Source of the DNA: Megaustenia siamemsis
Lineage: Eukaryota > Mollusca > Gastropoda > Stylommatophora > Ariophantidae
Length of the DNA: 64,000 bases
Direction of reading: 5' to 3'
Assembly: GCA_032433765.1 (NCBI GenBank)
Contig: JAVIAB010000073.1
Location: 63,382,199-63,446,198, forward strand
Within the stretch, counting starts at the first letter, position 1. Every line of letters begins with the position of its first letter. Made by a program: the position numbers and the translations under genes. The notes beneath the pieces were generated by a model. The model did no database searches. It was given only the letters and a program-made list of their open reading frames with translations, and was not told the origin of the DNA. This document shows, piece by piece, positions 24,842-35,428 of the stretch.

Positions 24842-26261
24842 ATATATACTGAAGAAGAAATGACAAAATGGGAATCTGACAGAATCTGTATGACATTGAG
24901 ATAGAAACGGGCGTTAGGAGATTAAGAAGAAAGTAACGATACAAAGTGGATTCCTTCAGATAAAAGATTGGGGACAATCAAAGGCTAGGGAAAGCAAACC
25001 TGAACAAAATGCTGGCTGAAATCGGATGCCCTGGGCCGCTGGCGCAGAATACAGTGCAACGTTTTTACAGGTATTCAATCGGAGTGGATCTAACAGGCTT
25101 AGACAGCTGTCTTCGTACGAGAGTCTGAAGTCCTACTCTGATTGAGTCCTGATGATCGCAGAGAGAGAGAGAGAGATGTTCGACACTAACATTTGTAGGA
25201 CCGTTGCCCATCGAGCGGCCCTCCCTACTCTATCTATTGTTGTTGTCTGCTGCCTTGTCAGAATTTTAATTGTTGCTATTACTAACTGTTCAGCTGTTCT
25301 TTGCTTGTTCCACTTTTTATCTCAAACTATCTCCCTGGGCTTTGGACATTTCATGCTTTTGTCACTCGCTTATGTTGGACCGTTCCCCATCGAACGGCCA
25401 TACTCTATCAATAGCAGTCATACGTTTCACGAGTTGAATGTTTGTTCGTGAAACGGCACGAAAGTTATAGAAGACAGAGATTAACGGTCAACGGTTCATT
25501 GCATTTAGTGGTTTATTGAATCACTAAAAGAGGGTCTTTTCAGGAGAGGAATTTTCAGGAACGGGCACAAAATAGACGAAGAAGACTTATGCGAATAAGG
25601 AAGAAAAGATAAAAGATACGATACAAAGTGGATTCCTTCAGATAAAAAAAAGATTGGGGACAATCAAAGGCTAGGGAAAGCAAACCTGAACAAAATGCTG
25701 GCTGAAATCGGATGCCCTGGGCCGCTGGCGCAGAATACAGTGCAACGTTTTTACAGGTATTCAATCGGAGTGGATCTAACAGGCTTAGACAGCTGTCTTC
25801 GTACGAGAGTCTGAAGTCCTACTCTGATTGAGTCCTGATGATCGCAGAGAGAGAGAGAGAGATGTTCGACACTAACATTTGTAGGACCGTTCCCCATCGA
25901 GCGGCCCTCCCTACTCTATCTATTATTGTTGTCTGCTGCCTTGTCAGAATTTTAATTGTTGCTATTACTAACTGTTCAGCTGTTCTTTGCTTGTTCCACT
26001 TTTTATCTCAAACTATCTCCCTGGGCTTTGGACATTTCATGCTTTTGTCACTCGCTTATGTTGGACCGTTCCCCATCGAACGGCCATACTCAACAACTAA
26101 AAACTAAAAATAACAAAACAACTAAAAGTTTCTTAATGGTATCGTTTGTTGTAAGCGCAGAGATAGCGAAATTTAAAAAAATCATTATGTGACGATGACT
26201 TCGTAAAGCGTTGTTCTTTTAACATGGCGCGTGCCATGTTGGGGAAGAAAAAATTGCGTCA

Positions 26262-28173
26262 TTTTGAGAGCGTTCCACTTATCAAAACAGACTCGTAGGA
26301 GGCAGGAGCGATGGACGCAGCCACCTTGGTGGAACGTAGATGTCGAGGAAGCTTGGCGGAGCAAGAGACTAACGGTTAAGACATGGCAGAAAGCTAGAAG
26401 GAATGGAAGAACACAAGCTGAGCTCTTGGAGCGTCTGAAAGTAGAGGTCGATCAAAAAATGATGCACTTTAAACTATGCGCTAAGCAGGTTAAGGATGCC
26501 AAATGGGATGACTTCTGTAAAAAAGTATGCTCAGAAAAATCGCTCATTCAGTGCATGAATGGCACATACCAGACTTTCAGAGCACAGGCACGGATATGGC
26601 ACAAATCTGATGAGAGCAAAGGGAAGGCCCTGCTTGCCCGCTACATTGAGCAGACGGACCAAAGAAATGAGGCTGTAAGAATGAGGATACGGGGATCGCT
26701 GTAAAAATTGTGTAAGGATGTAGGGCTGGAAGAAGATCTCACAATCACAACCGATACCATTCGCACGATACTTAAAAGGTCACACAACACTGCTCCTGGG
26801 CCAGATGGTGTTCGGTACGATGACATAGACAATTTAGATGACGACACCTTGACAAAACTGGCTAATGAGTTTAATGCCAGTATTCGGAGTGGCCAGATTA
26901 AGGAGGAGTGGCTACACAGCTACTTACAGCTACCGAAGCCAAACAAGGACCATTCTCAGATCGGTGCCTACAGAATCATCACAATGCAGAACACTGCGGG
27001 CAAGCTGCTGGAAAATAGTTGCCCGTGTCCTCACCTGTCACCTTGAACAGAAACGTTAACCTCCCACCCACACTCGGAGGTTATAGATATAACAAAGAGA
27101 CATGGCTCAATGCGGCAGTATTTGCCTATGACGTCTTCGAAGGCTTCCACAGACGAGAGGAGACATGTGATGCTGCTATAGATCTGGAGGATGCATACAA
27201 CAGGGTACCATTTGAATATCTCATGCATATGCTCCTCAAACTGACGGTGCACCCATTCCTCATTAGATGGATTGCCGCGGCACTGTTTCAGGGGAAGGTG
27301 ATACTCAGATGTGGAAGTTGGTCTTCCGAGCCAACACCCATTTGCTCAGGGCTGCCACAAGGCTACCATTGTCACCAGTTCTATTTAACGTGTACACAAT
27401 ATCGATCACAAACAGCTGGATGGGAGGGGAAGAACTATGACTTTTGCTGATGATATTCTGGTATATCGACAGGGAAGAGACAGACACAATGCAAGACGAA
27501 CTCCATCGCATTTCTTCCTGGTGTGGGGTATCACAGGTGCTGTGGTTAATCCTAAAAAAGCATCAGTTTCATGGTTATCCCTTAACAATCATATCGTTCA
27601 TACGACCATACGGTAGTGTACGAATGGGAGCTGATGAGGTGACCAGGGACAAGTTGATGACATACCTGTGTTTTCGGGACCACGTCGACCATGTGATAAC
27701 AAAATCCCGCAAAGGGCTGCCAACATCGAGCATAGGCTACTTACTCTTCTGTTCATGGGTGGGCCGAGCAGAATATGTCATTAAACAGGTCTGTGGGCCA
27801 ATATCAGCGTTGGTGAGGAGTGGATACCGGTGTCTACGTCATTCAGGGGGACTTTCTCGTGTATTGCCACACTCGACAGGAAAAGTAGGGAACAGAACCC
27901 GGTCGTGGTTAATGCTGAGGTCAACGGTCTCATCTGCGATAACACCGATGAGAAAGATACAGACGGATCTGTAAGACGACACCAAAGAAGTGTATGGGTG
28001 TCAGCACGCCAGGCAGGCAGAATAGTCAAGGAAGACAGTGGTGCATACGTAATGACCACGAGTAGCATGACAATGGAGGCGACGGCAGTGACCAAGGCAT
28101 TCAAATGGTTAGAGTCACAAGACTACACCCACGCATGTATACTGAGTGATTCGATGAGCATGATAAAAAAAAG
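26262..28173 (+). pseudogene. LINE-A ORF2, unit U6
   Basis: Near-identical to U5: linker 26,231-26,704, RT 26,708-27,046 and 27,019-27,450, FADD near 27,440, RNase H 27,830-28,173 truncated at the same breakpoint. A one-base difference near 27,611 (CCATACGG, where U5 has CCATACCGG) changes which frame stays open, giving a longer apparent ORF at 27,444-27,974. This does not restore the gene. Confidence 0.87.
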
Positions 28174-29991
28174 TGTGTGTTTGCTTTTCTGTCCCAACAG
28201 CTTGTTCCGTTCGTCCCTTACGACCAAACTTGAGAGACGTTTTTTCTGCGTGCATAATAACAATTAATAACACATCGATAACACACTGACCATTGATCGG
28301 CTGCCTTTATTTCTTCTTTTCTCACATCTTCTGTCATGACAATTATTGTTTATCTATTCAATTTCTCTCCTTTCATTCTCTATTATATTATCATTTATTC
28401 TATTTTAATCTTCATGTTCGACACCTCGCTCGTAGGCCGACAACAGTCTGTTTTTGACGAACACAGTGTTGTGAGTGAAACCTTCCCCCATCTAGACTTG
28501 AGCTGCGCTTTATGTCACATTGGTGCTGTTCATGACCGTTGTTGAAACTCTTTGACGCAAGTTATTTCCATGTTACACATTATGTAAACTACTTCGTCAG
28601 CCGCAGATGGGATTTGCTTAGCGTTTTATTCGTCGTAGGCTGCTTACAATTGAGTAATCAGACATAAATCTAAAGGGATCGAGATTATTTGTTCGGCGAC
28701 ATTGGTGTGTGCTACGTCATCGTAATGGTTCCCTAAACCGACCGTGCGCAAATCTTACGGTCTGCTGTTTGATGTGCGACGGGGAAAATTTGACGTCTGA
28801 CTGTGTCTCTATGTTCGGAATTGGAGTCATCAACGATGGCCTAATCAAGTGCTACGACGATCATCATTTTTAAGAGGACGTGACTTACCGGTATTTGGGG
28901 ATATAGCAAGGAATGTATAGCTAGAAGTGAATGGTCGTTAGTTGTGGCAACGACCAGCACATGTTGGTAGCGAATTGTATAGCAGTATAGTATGACCGAG
29001 AATTGCACACTAAGAGATGAAGGATGGGGAAGAAAAGATTAAGCACATTAATATTATTCATATATACTGAAGGGAGCCGCGATAGCTCAGTGGTTAGTGA
29101 ACTGGACTACCACGGACAAGGGGTAGGGTTCGATCCCAACCGACGGCTTCCGGGTTCACCCAGCCTTAAATGGGTACCGGATTTTTTTCTGGGAAAGTAA
29201 AGCAGCACGGGCGTAATACCGACCACATTACCCCAAAAATCATGTGCTGAAGGTCTGTAAAATATAGGGTCACTAACACCATATTTCCCTATACGCCACT
29301 TGGCGAGACGCGGGTACTTTACTTTACAACTTTTATATATACTGAAGAAGAAATGACAAAATGGGAATCTGACAGAATCTGTATTGACATGGAGATAGAA
29401 ACGGTTGTTAGGAGATTAAGAAGAAAATTTAGTGAGAAATTGGCCACCCAAGAGAGAGGATGTACAGTCATAGCCAAGTTGAAAATTAGCGGTCATGGAG
29501 TTTGATTGGCAACCCAAGAGAGAAGATGTGCATTTGTAGAGAACAGTCGGGCAGTCGTAGATAACGGATAGGCAGTTGAGAACCCAGGAGAAGAGAACAG
29601 CCAAGATGGAATAAATAATTCAAGTTGAGGAAGAACCTGAGGACGGAATGGACCGGCATTCGAGATAAACAGATGAATTCGGCAATTGGCATTTAGGAAA
29701 TGGAGTAATAGCGACATTTAGCCGACAATAGAATTAGTTGGCGGCAAACCGCAGTGCCTTGTGTGTTTGCAAGTGTTGTCTGAAAATAATCTAAAACGGC
29801 ATTACACACCGCATCACGCCGCTAAATACAAGGACTACATTGGTACAATACGTTCTACACTTGTGTGTGATTTGAAGAAAAAGGTTAGTGCTCAGAAATC
29901 TGTTTTTACTACATTAACAACAAAACTAAAAGTTTCTTAATGGTATCGTTTGTTGTAAGCGCAGAGATAGCGAAATAAAAAAAAATCATTA
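28174..29991 (+). repeat. Composite body of unit U6, mosaic
   Basis: Starts like U4/U5 with SINE-1 at 29,073-29,334. After about 29,385 it switches to the U0/U1-type sequence (GAGATAGAAACGGTTGTTAG and the cacccaagagaga repeats) that U2-U5 lack. At about 29,740 it jumps directly to the segment before the next leader, skipping the LINE-B and CT-rich blocks. This looks like recombination between the two unit subtypes. Confidence 0.8.
29073..29334 (+). mobile_element. tRNA-derived SINE-1 copy, U6
   Basis: Same site and flanks as U2-U5. Downstream sequence then changes to the other unit subtype. Confidence 0.9.
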
Positions 29992-30065
29992 TGTGACGAT
30001 GACTTCGTAAAGCGTTGTTCTTTTAACATGGCGCGTGCATTTGGGGAAGAAAAAATTGCGTCATT

Positions 30066-32410
30066 TTGAGAGCGTTCCACTTATCAAAACAGAATCGTAG
30101 GAGGCAGGAGCGATGGACGCAGCCACCTTGGTGGAACGTAGATGTCGAGGAAGCTGGCGGAGCAAGAGACAAACGGTCAAGACATGACAGAAAGCTAGAA
30201 GGAATGGAAGAACACAAGCTGAGCTCTTGAAGCGTCTGAAAGTAGAGGTCGATCAAAAAATGATGCACTTTAAACTATGCGCTAAGCAGGTTAAGGATGC
30301 CAAATGGGATGACTTCTGTAAAAAAGTATGCTCAGAAAAATCGCTCATTCAGTGCATGAATGGCACATACCAGACTTTCAGAGCACAGGCACGGATATGG
30401 CACAAATCTGATGAGAGCAAAGGGAAGGCCCTGCTTGCCCGCTACATTGAGCAGACGGACCAAAGAAATGAGGCTGTAAGAATGAGGATACGGGGATCGC
30501 TGTAAAAATTGTGTAAGGATGTAGGGCTGGAAGAAGATCTCACAATCACAACCGATACCATTCGCACGACACTTAAAAGGTCACACAACCCTGCTCCTGG
30601 GCCAGATGGTGTTCGGTACGATGACATAGGCAATTTAGATGACGACACCTTGACAAAACTGGCTAATGAGTTTAATGCCAGTATTCGGAGTGGCTAGATT
30701 AAGGAGGAGTGGCTACACAGCTACTTACAGCTACCGAAGCCAAACAAGGACCATTCTCAGATCGGTGCCTCATCACAATGCAGAACACTGCGGGCAAGCT
30801 GCTGGAAAATAGTTGCCCGTGTCCTCACCTGTCACCTTGAACAGAAACGTTAACCTCCCACCCACACTCGGAGGTTATAGATATAACAAAGAGACATGGC
30901 TCAATGCGGCAGTATTTGCCTATGACGTCTTCGAAGGCTTCCACAGACGAGAGGAGACATGTGATGCTGCTATAGATCTGGAGGATGCATACAACAGGGT
31001 ACCATTTGAATATCTCATGCATATGCTCCTCAAACTGACGGTGCACCCATTTCTCATTAGATGGATTGCCGCGGCACTGTTTCAGAGGAAGGTGATACTC
31101 AGATGTGGAAGTTGGTCTTCCGAGCCAACACCCATTTGCTCAGGGCTGCCACAAGGCTCACCATTGTCACCAGTTCTATTTAACGTGTACACAATACCGA
31201 TCACAAACAGCTGGATGGGAGGGGAAGAACTATGACTTTTGCTGATGATATTCTGGTATATCGACAGGGAAGAGACAGACACAATGCAAGACGAACTCCA
31301 TCGCATTTCTTCCTGGTGTGGGGTATCACAGGTGCTCTGGTTAATCCTAAAAAAGCAGCATCAGTTTCATGGTTATCCCTTAACAATCATATCGTTCATA
31401 CGACCATACCGGTAGTACGAATGGGAGCTGATGAGGTGACCAGGGACAAGTTGATGACATACCTGTGTTTTCGGGACCACGTCGACCATGTGATAACAAA
31501 ATCCCGCAAAGGATTAGCCGCCTTAAAGGTCAGGGCAGCTGCCAACATCGAGCATAGGCTACTTACTCTTCTGTTCATGGGTGGGCCGAGCAGAAGATGT
31601 CATCAAACAGGTCTGTGGGCTTACCAATATCAGTGTTGGTGAGGAGTGGATACCGGTGTCTACGTTATTCAGGGGGACTTTCTCGTGTATTGTCACACTC
31701 GACAGGAAAAGTAGGGAACAGAACCCGGTCGTGGTTAATGCTGAGGTCAACGGTCTCATCTGCGATAACACCGATGAGAAAGATACAGACGGATCTGTAA
31801 GACGATACCAAAGAAGTGTATGGGTGTCAGCACGCCAGGCAGGCAGAATAGTCAAGGAAGACAGTGGTGCATACGTAATGACCACGAGTAGCATGACAAT
31901 GGAGGCGATGGCAGTGACCAAGGCATTCAAATGGTTAGAGTCACAAGACTACACCCACGCATGTATACTGAGTGATTCGATGAGCATGATAAAAAAAGTG
32001 GAGGCAGGCTCTGTACGCATGCAATGGGTAGAGTCGTTGCAGAAATCCAAAATACGTAAGGTCACCCTTGTCTATGTCCCTGGACATGCGGGAGTACGGG
32101 GAAATGAAAGGGTGGACAGGTTGGCTAGCTGCGCTGTCGTTGAGGACGGGCAACCAATGGATCGGGCGGACATCATCAATGCTCTTCAAGATGTGGGAAG
32201 AGCACATGACTTCGACAAACACAGATCCACGTCACTTCTTCGGATGATGGAAATGGCAGTTAAATTGGGCACAGCCAGAAATGAGACAGTGGCCTTGTAA
32301 GAAGACTTATCAACCAACATAGAACTGGAGTCGTCAGTCGCTGGACACTGAGGAGGGGATCTGAGCACCTATGGACATGTTCGGGACCCGCAAAAACCTC
32401 AATAACTCAA
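30066..32410 (+). pseudogene. LINE-A ORF2 with complete RNase H and 3' end, unit U7
   Basis: The terminal unit. Linker (to 30,505) and RT segments (30,509-30,697 and 30,813-31,235, with CSGLPQGSPLSPVLFN intact) are followed by FADD at about 31,235. Unlike the other units, RNase H is open and complete in the 31,581-32,300 frame: TDGSVRRYQ, MEAMAVTKAFKWLE, LSDSMSMIKKVEAGS, then the C-terminal motif YVPGHAGVRGNERVDRLAS. It continues past the position where U0-U6 break, through the stop at 32,298 to the natural 3' region (CAATAACTCAATTATATAAC). In-frame stops (for example near 30,695) and shifts still kill the ORF. It probably represents the LINE before the composite body was joined to it. Confidence 0.88.
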
Positions 32411-33879
32411 TTATATAACAAATTAATATATACATTATATAACTAGGAAAGTGGAGGGACGAAAAGATAAGAGTGAAGCAAAGAGAAAAAATACCAGATA
32501 AGACAATGGCTTGGCAGTTTCCACAACAGAAATGCTTGCTTGCGTGCGTGCGTCCGATGACTTAAGTATTCTCGAGTATTCGTAGACTAGAATTGCTCTC
32601 CGTCATTTGCCCTTAAAAGGACGTTAAGTTGGCGTGTCTGCGTTGTGTTGTGGTTTGCAGTATAACTGTTATATTTGCGCCTTTCGGCCCAACACATCCG
32701 ACCAGCACATTTTTGAGTACCGGGTTGTATTTCCTTTTCGATCCCTGCTCGCTTGGCCAGACTAGGCAATTTAGTCTGTTACTGGAGGCACCGCGGAGAG
32801 GTGGAACAGGGTCTGGATGGTTTTGGTTCACCGATCCTTACGCAAGCCATCAGCTGTGGATCACTGACAACTTACAGCTCTGGTGCTCGGAGGCGCGCCT
32901 TCAACTACAGAAATGATAAATAACTCGTGATCGAAAGTTGTGTAGAGATCACCTACGCCAGCAGGTCCGGTACTTGATGATGATGATGATGAACTCAAAA
33001 GCCCACGAAGGGTCGCAAGCCCACGAAATAAAATACACTCTAGATGGGCCCTAGCAAGTAAAACTCACCAAAATTCACTATGGCAGCTGGAGGACCCTGC
33101 CAATCGTCAGCATAGAGTTAAAATAATACACTCAAGTGAAGTGAATACTTCTATTGTAACTATCTAAAATCATGAAAATGTGAAACAATTTTTTTATCTT
33201 TTGTTGCACTTTTATTTGTGTGCCTGATAGTACAGCTTTAACACATTTGTGCGATGTATTTAGAATTATCAAGATGAAGTAATAAGCCCATTCTCACAAG
33301 ATTTGAAAACTTGAGTTATGCTACTTAAAAGCCCCGGGGGGGGGGGGGGGGGGGGAGGCGGCGGGAGGGGGCAGTATTCACGAATATTATAATTTATAAT
33401 AATGTAAAACAATTCCTATGATGGACATAATATTTGGGCTCATAAATAAACCACCTTTTGTGAAACAAGTGTTTACGAGGCTGGAGTTTTCCAGTGATTC
33501 TAAAACTGTGCGCTATGTGGAGGAGGGTTCTCGTGGGTTTGGCACCACATGCGCAATTTAGCGAAAACTGAAAATGGCTTTTTTGGTGATTTCTTCACGA
33601 ACCTGCTCCATTAAAAACTTGTCTCATTCATCACACTCGCAGAGGATTTACATATTTACATGTCTTATTTCAATATTTTTTTCCAATTTCACTATGTATG
33701 TGCTTGGTCAATGTCAAAAATTGCCGAGTGTGATGGTGGATGGGGTGGAAGAATCAGAAATTATCAACGGCCCAGAAAACAAAAACAGCAAAGTGTGTGA
33801 TACACAATATTCAGGACACAAAAGACGAATATGGCAGACCACTGTGAAAGAGATTGGAGCCTCATCACGTAACATTCTA
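32411..33879. other. Intergenic stretch without recognisable gene
   Basis: AT-rich sequence with a TGATGATGATGATGATGA run near 32,977 and a 20-G homopolymer at 33,336-33,355 preceded by CCCC. The GC-richer piece at 32,590-32,930 may be another dispersed repeat, but nothing here matches another part of the window. The frames at 32,629-32,916 and 33,574-33,891 have no recognisable domain. Confidence 0.6.
33336..33355 (+). repeat. Poly-G homopolymer
   Basis: Twenty consecutive G after CCCC. This is a likely sequencing-error and polymerase-slippage site; its true length is uncertain. Confidence 0.9.
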
Positions 33880-33884
33880 AAGAA

Positions 33885-33995
33885 ATTCTAACTATTGTCA
33901 AAAATATACTAACATAAAACACTGGGGCTAAAACTAAGAATAACATCTTCTCAATATTCTTGTATGGTGCAGATACATGGACATAACATCTACAG
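33885..33995 (+). pseudogene. LINE-D fragment
   Basis: Matches 55,305-55,440 of the LINE-D copy (ATATACTAACA, then CTTCTCAATATT and GTATGGTGCAGA), which encodes ILLYGAETWTLDKK there. Only about 110 bp is left, with indels. Confidence 0.65.
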
Positions 33996-34012
33996 AACAG
34001 AAAAGAGGGATA

Positions 34013-34522
34013 AGATATTGGTTATTGGTTATGGAAGGCCTCGGTATCACAGCAAACGAATTAAAATCCATAATTGCTCAACCGCCCGTGCCAGTGGAAT
34101 CATCCGAATTACTAATTCATCTCCCAAACAAAGAAAGGTAACTGTAGTCCCCATCGTAGCAGTCACAGCACACGCCAAAAGACATAAGGCGAAACCGCGC
34201 CGAAAGTGAACACAGCCAACTGTTCCCCGTCATACGATATCATCATTCATCGTAAACAAGCGGGATATCGAAGCAGGATCAAAACGGATGAGACACACAG
34301 CTCACGGTGTGCACAGAGCACTTAACTCAGTAGCTTCTGCAACAAGCCGGACTTGGAATATGAGGAAACTGCAAGAAGGAACACTTTTCAGACATAGCCT
34401 TCAATGGTTCCTGCCGCCTATCCACCATATACCATGGGAGTTCACGTCCTCCCGAAAATGATGATCGTCATAGCACTTGATGATGTTAGGCCGTCATTGA
34501 TGACTCCAATTCCAAACATATA
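34013..34522 (-). mobile_element. Retroposon-C, 3' part, severed by the Polinton
   Basis: Read on the minus strand, this is the 3' half of Retroposon-C. It ends in a CCATAACCAATAACCAATA tail near 34,013 and matches 60,915-61,415 and 57,580-58,040 closely. Its 5' continuation lies across the Polinton at 48,966-49,170, in the same minus orientation. The Polinton therefore sits inside this older copy. Confidence 0.85.
34517..34522 (+). repeat. Polinton target-site duplication, left (CATATA)
   Basis: CATATA directly precedes AGTAGTATAG. The same six bases follow the right end at 48,966-48,971. Six base pairs is the standard Polinton duplication length. Confidence 0.92.
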
Positions 34523-34918
34523 AGTAGTATAGATCTAGTGATATAGGCAACAAAACTACCGCCAGCGGCAGAATATTCCTTATATAAATAGTCTACCGGC
34601 AGATTTTTTTCTGCCGCCAGGAATATTCCTTATATAAATAGTCTACCGGCAGATTTGTTTTTTTCTTATATGAGAGTCTACCCGCCCATTTTTTGTTCCG
34701 GTCGTGGTGACCTCCCGTGGCGGTGGTGGTGACCTCCCGGTGACCTCTCGTGGCGGTGGTGGTGGTGTTGTGGTGACCTCCCGCGGCGGTGGTGAAGGGG
34801 CGGTGGTGGTATCATAAATCTATTATATTCTTTGTACTTTCAATGGTGCCGTAACTTTCATAAATCTATTCTTTCTTTATACTCTCAGGCAATAAAAAAC
34901 AGTGACAAGTTTATTTAT
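34523..34918 (+). repeat. Polinton terminal inverted repeat, left
   Basis: Pairs with 48,581-48,965. After the AGTAGTATAG tip, about 35 bp differs between the ends. From CCGCCAGCGGCAGAATATTC inward the two are nearly identical to ACAGTGACAAGTTTATTTAT. Inside are two copies of a TTCCTTATATAAATAGTC block and a GGTGACCTCYCG/GGCGGTGGT minisatellite whose copy number differs between the two ends. Confidence 0.92.
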
Positions 34919-34930
34919 TTATTTATTTTT

Positions 34931-35428
34931 TTATTCGTATATATTGAACAATAGATAATACATGGTTTAGACAAAAATGAATTCTTTAACTAATGTACAT
35001 TATACACATATTTAATACATAGAAAACAAAGTAGTTTATTTACAATCAGTAATACAGGATAGTGTTAAATGGATAAAGGGGAGGTGGTCACGTTGTTTTA
35101 TTCGTATATATTGAACAATAGATAATACATGGTTTAGACAAAAATGTATTCTTTAACTAATGTACATTATACACATATTTAATACATAGAAAACAAAGTA
35201 GTTTATTTACAATCAGTAATACAGGATAGTGTTAAATGGATAAAGGGGAGGTGGTCACGTTGTTTTATTCGTATATATTGAACAATAGATAATACATGGT
35301 TTAGACAAAAAAATGTATTCTTTAACTAATGTACATTATACACATATTTAATACATAGAAAATAAAGTAGTTTATTTACAAGCAGTAATACATGATAGTG
35401 TTAAATGGATAAAGGGGAGGTGGTCACG
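34931..35428 (+). repeat. Three tandem copies of a 167-bp repeat that includes the polymerase 3' end
   Basis: TTATTCGTATATATTGAAC starts copies at 34,931, 35,098 and 35,265. Period is 167 bp, then 169 bp because of extra A residues. Each copy ends with GGATAAAGGGGAGGTGGTCACG; in the third this is the C-terminal coding end and stop of the polymerase gene. The duplication therefore copied the gene's tail outward toward the terminal repeat. Confidence 0.9.
35371..35376 (-). terminator. Polyadenylation signal for polymerase gene
   Basis: TTTATT on the plus strand, i.e. AATAAA on the minus strand, about 25 bp past the polymerase stop. The same hexamer recurs in the other two 167-bp repeat copies. 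Confidence 0.5.

Larger units (their letters stand above)
23411..26187 (+). repeat. Composite body of unit U5
   Basis: Like U4 but about 270 bp longer because of a private SINE-2 insertion (24130-24385). It also carries SINE-1 (24580-24841) and the 681-bp internal duplication. No gene is visible. Confidence 0.82.
1..32410 (+). repeat. Head-to-tail array of eight LINE-containing units (U0-U7)
   Basis: The same sequence recurs in the same orientation. A shared leader (TGTGACGATGACTTCG) begins at 4165, 9191, 12739, 16934, 21424, 26188 and 29992, giving unit lengths of 5026, 3548 (with gap), 4195, 4490, 4764 and 3804 bp. U0 starts mid-reverse transcriptase at base 1; U7 ends at the natural LINE 3' end. 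U0 and U1 differ only by isolated changes, and U4, U5 and U6 are nearly identical over long stretches. U0/U1 form one subtype: they keep about 300 bp after the RT domain and have no SINE. U2-U7 form another that lacks this stretch. Frame breaks in the LINE ORF are shared between units, so the copied LINE was already dead when it was amplified by DNA-level duplication. Confidence 0.93.

Noticed and set aside
27444..27974. 176-codon frame in U6, longer than in sister units
   Set aside because: Created by a single missing base near 27,611; it joins unrelated frames of the dead LINE.
1..32410. CRISPR-like or rDNA-like array
   Set aside because: Units are kilobases long, contain LINE and SINE sequence, and have no short repeat-spacer structure or rRNA similarity.
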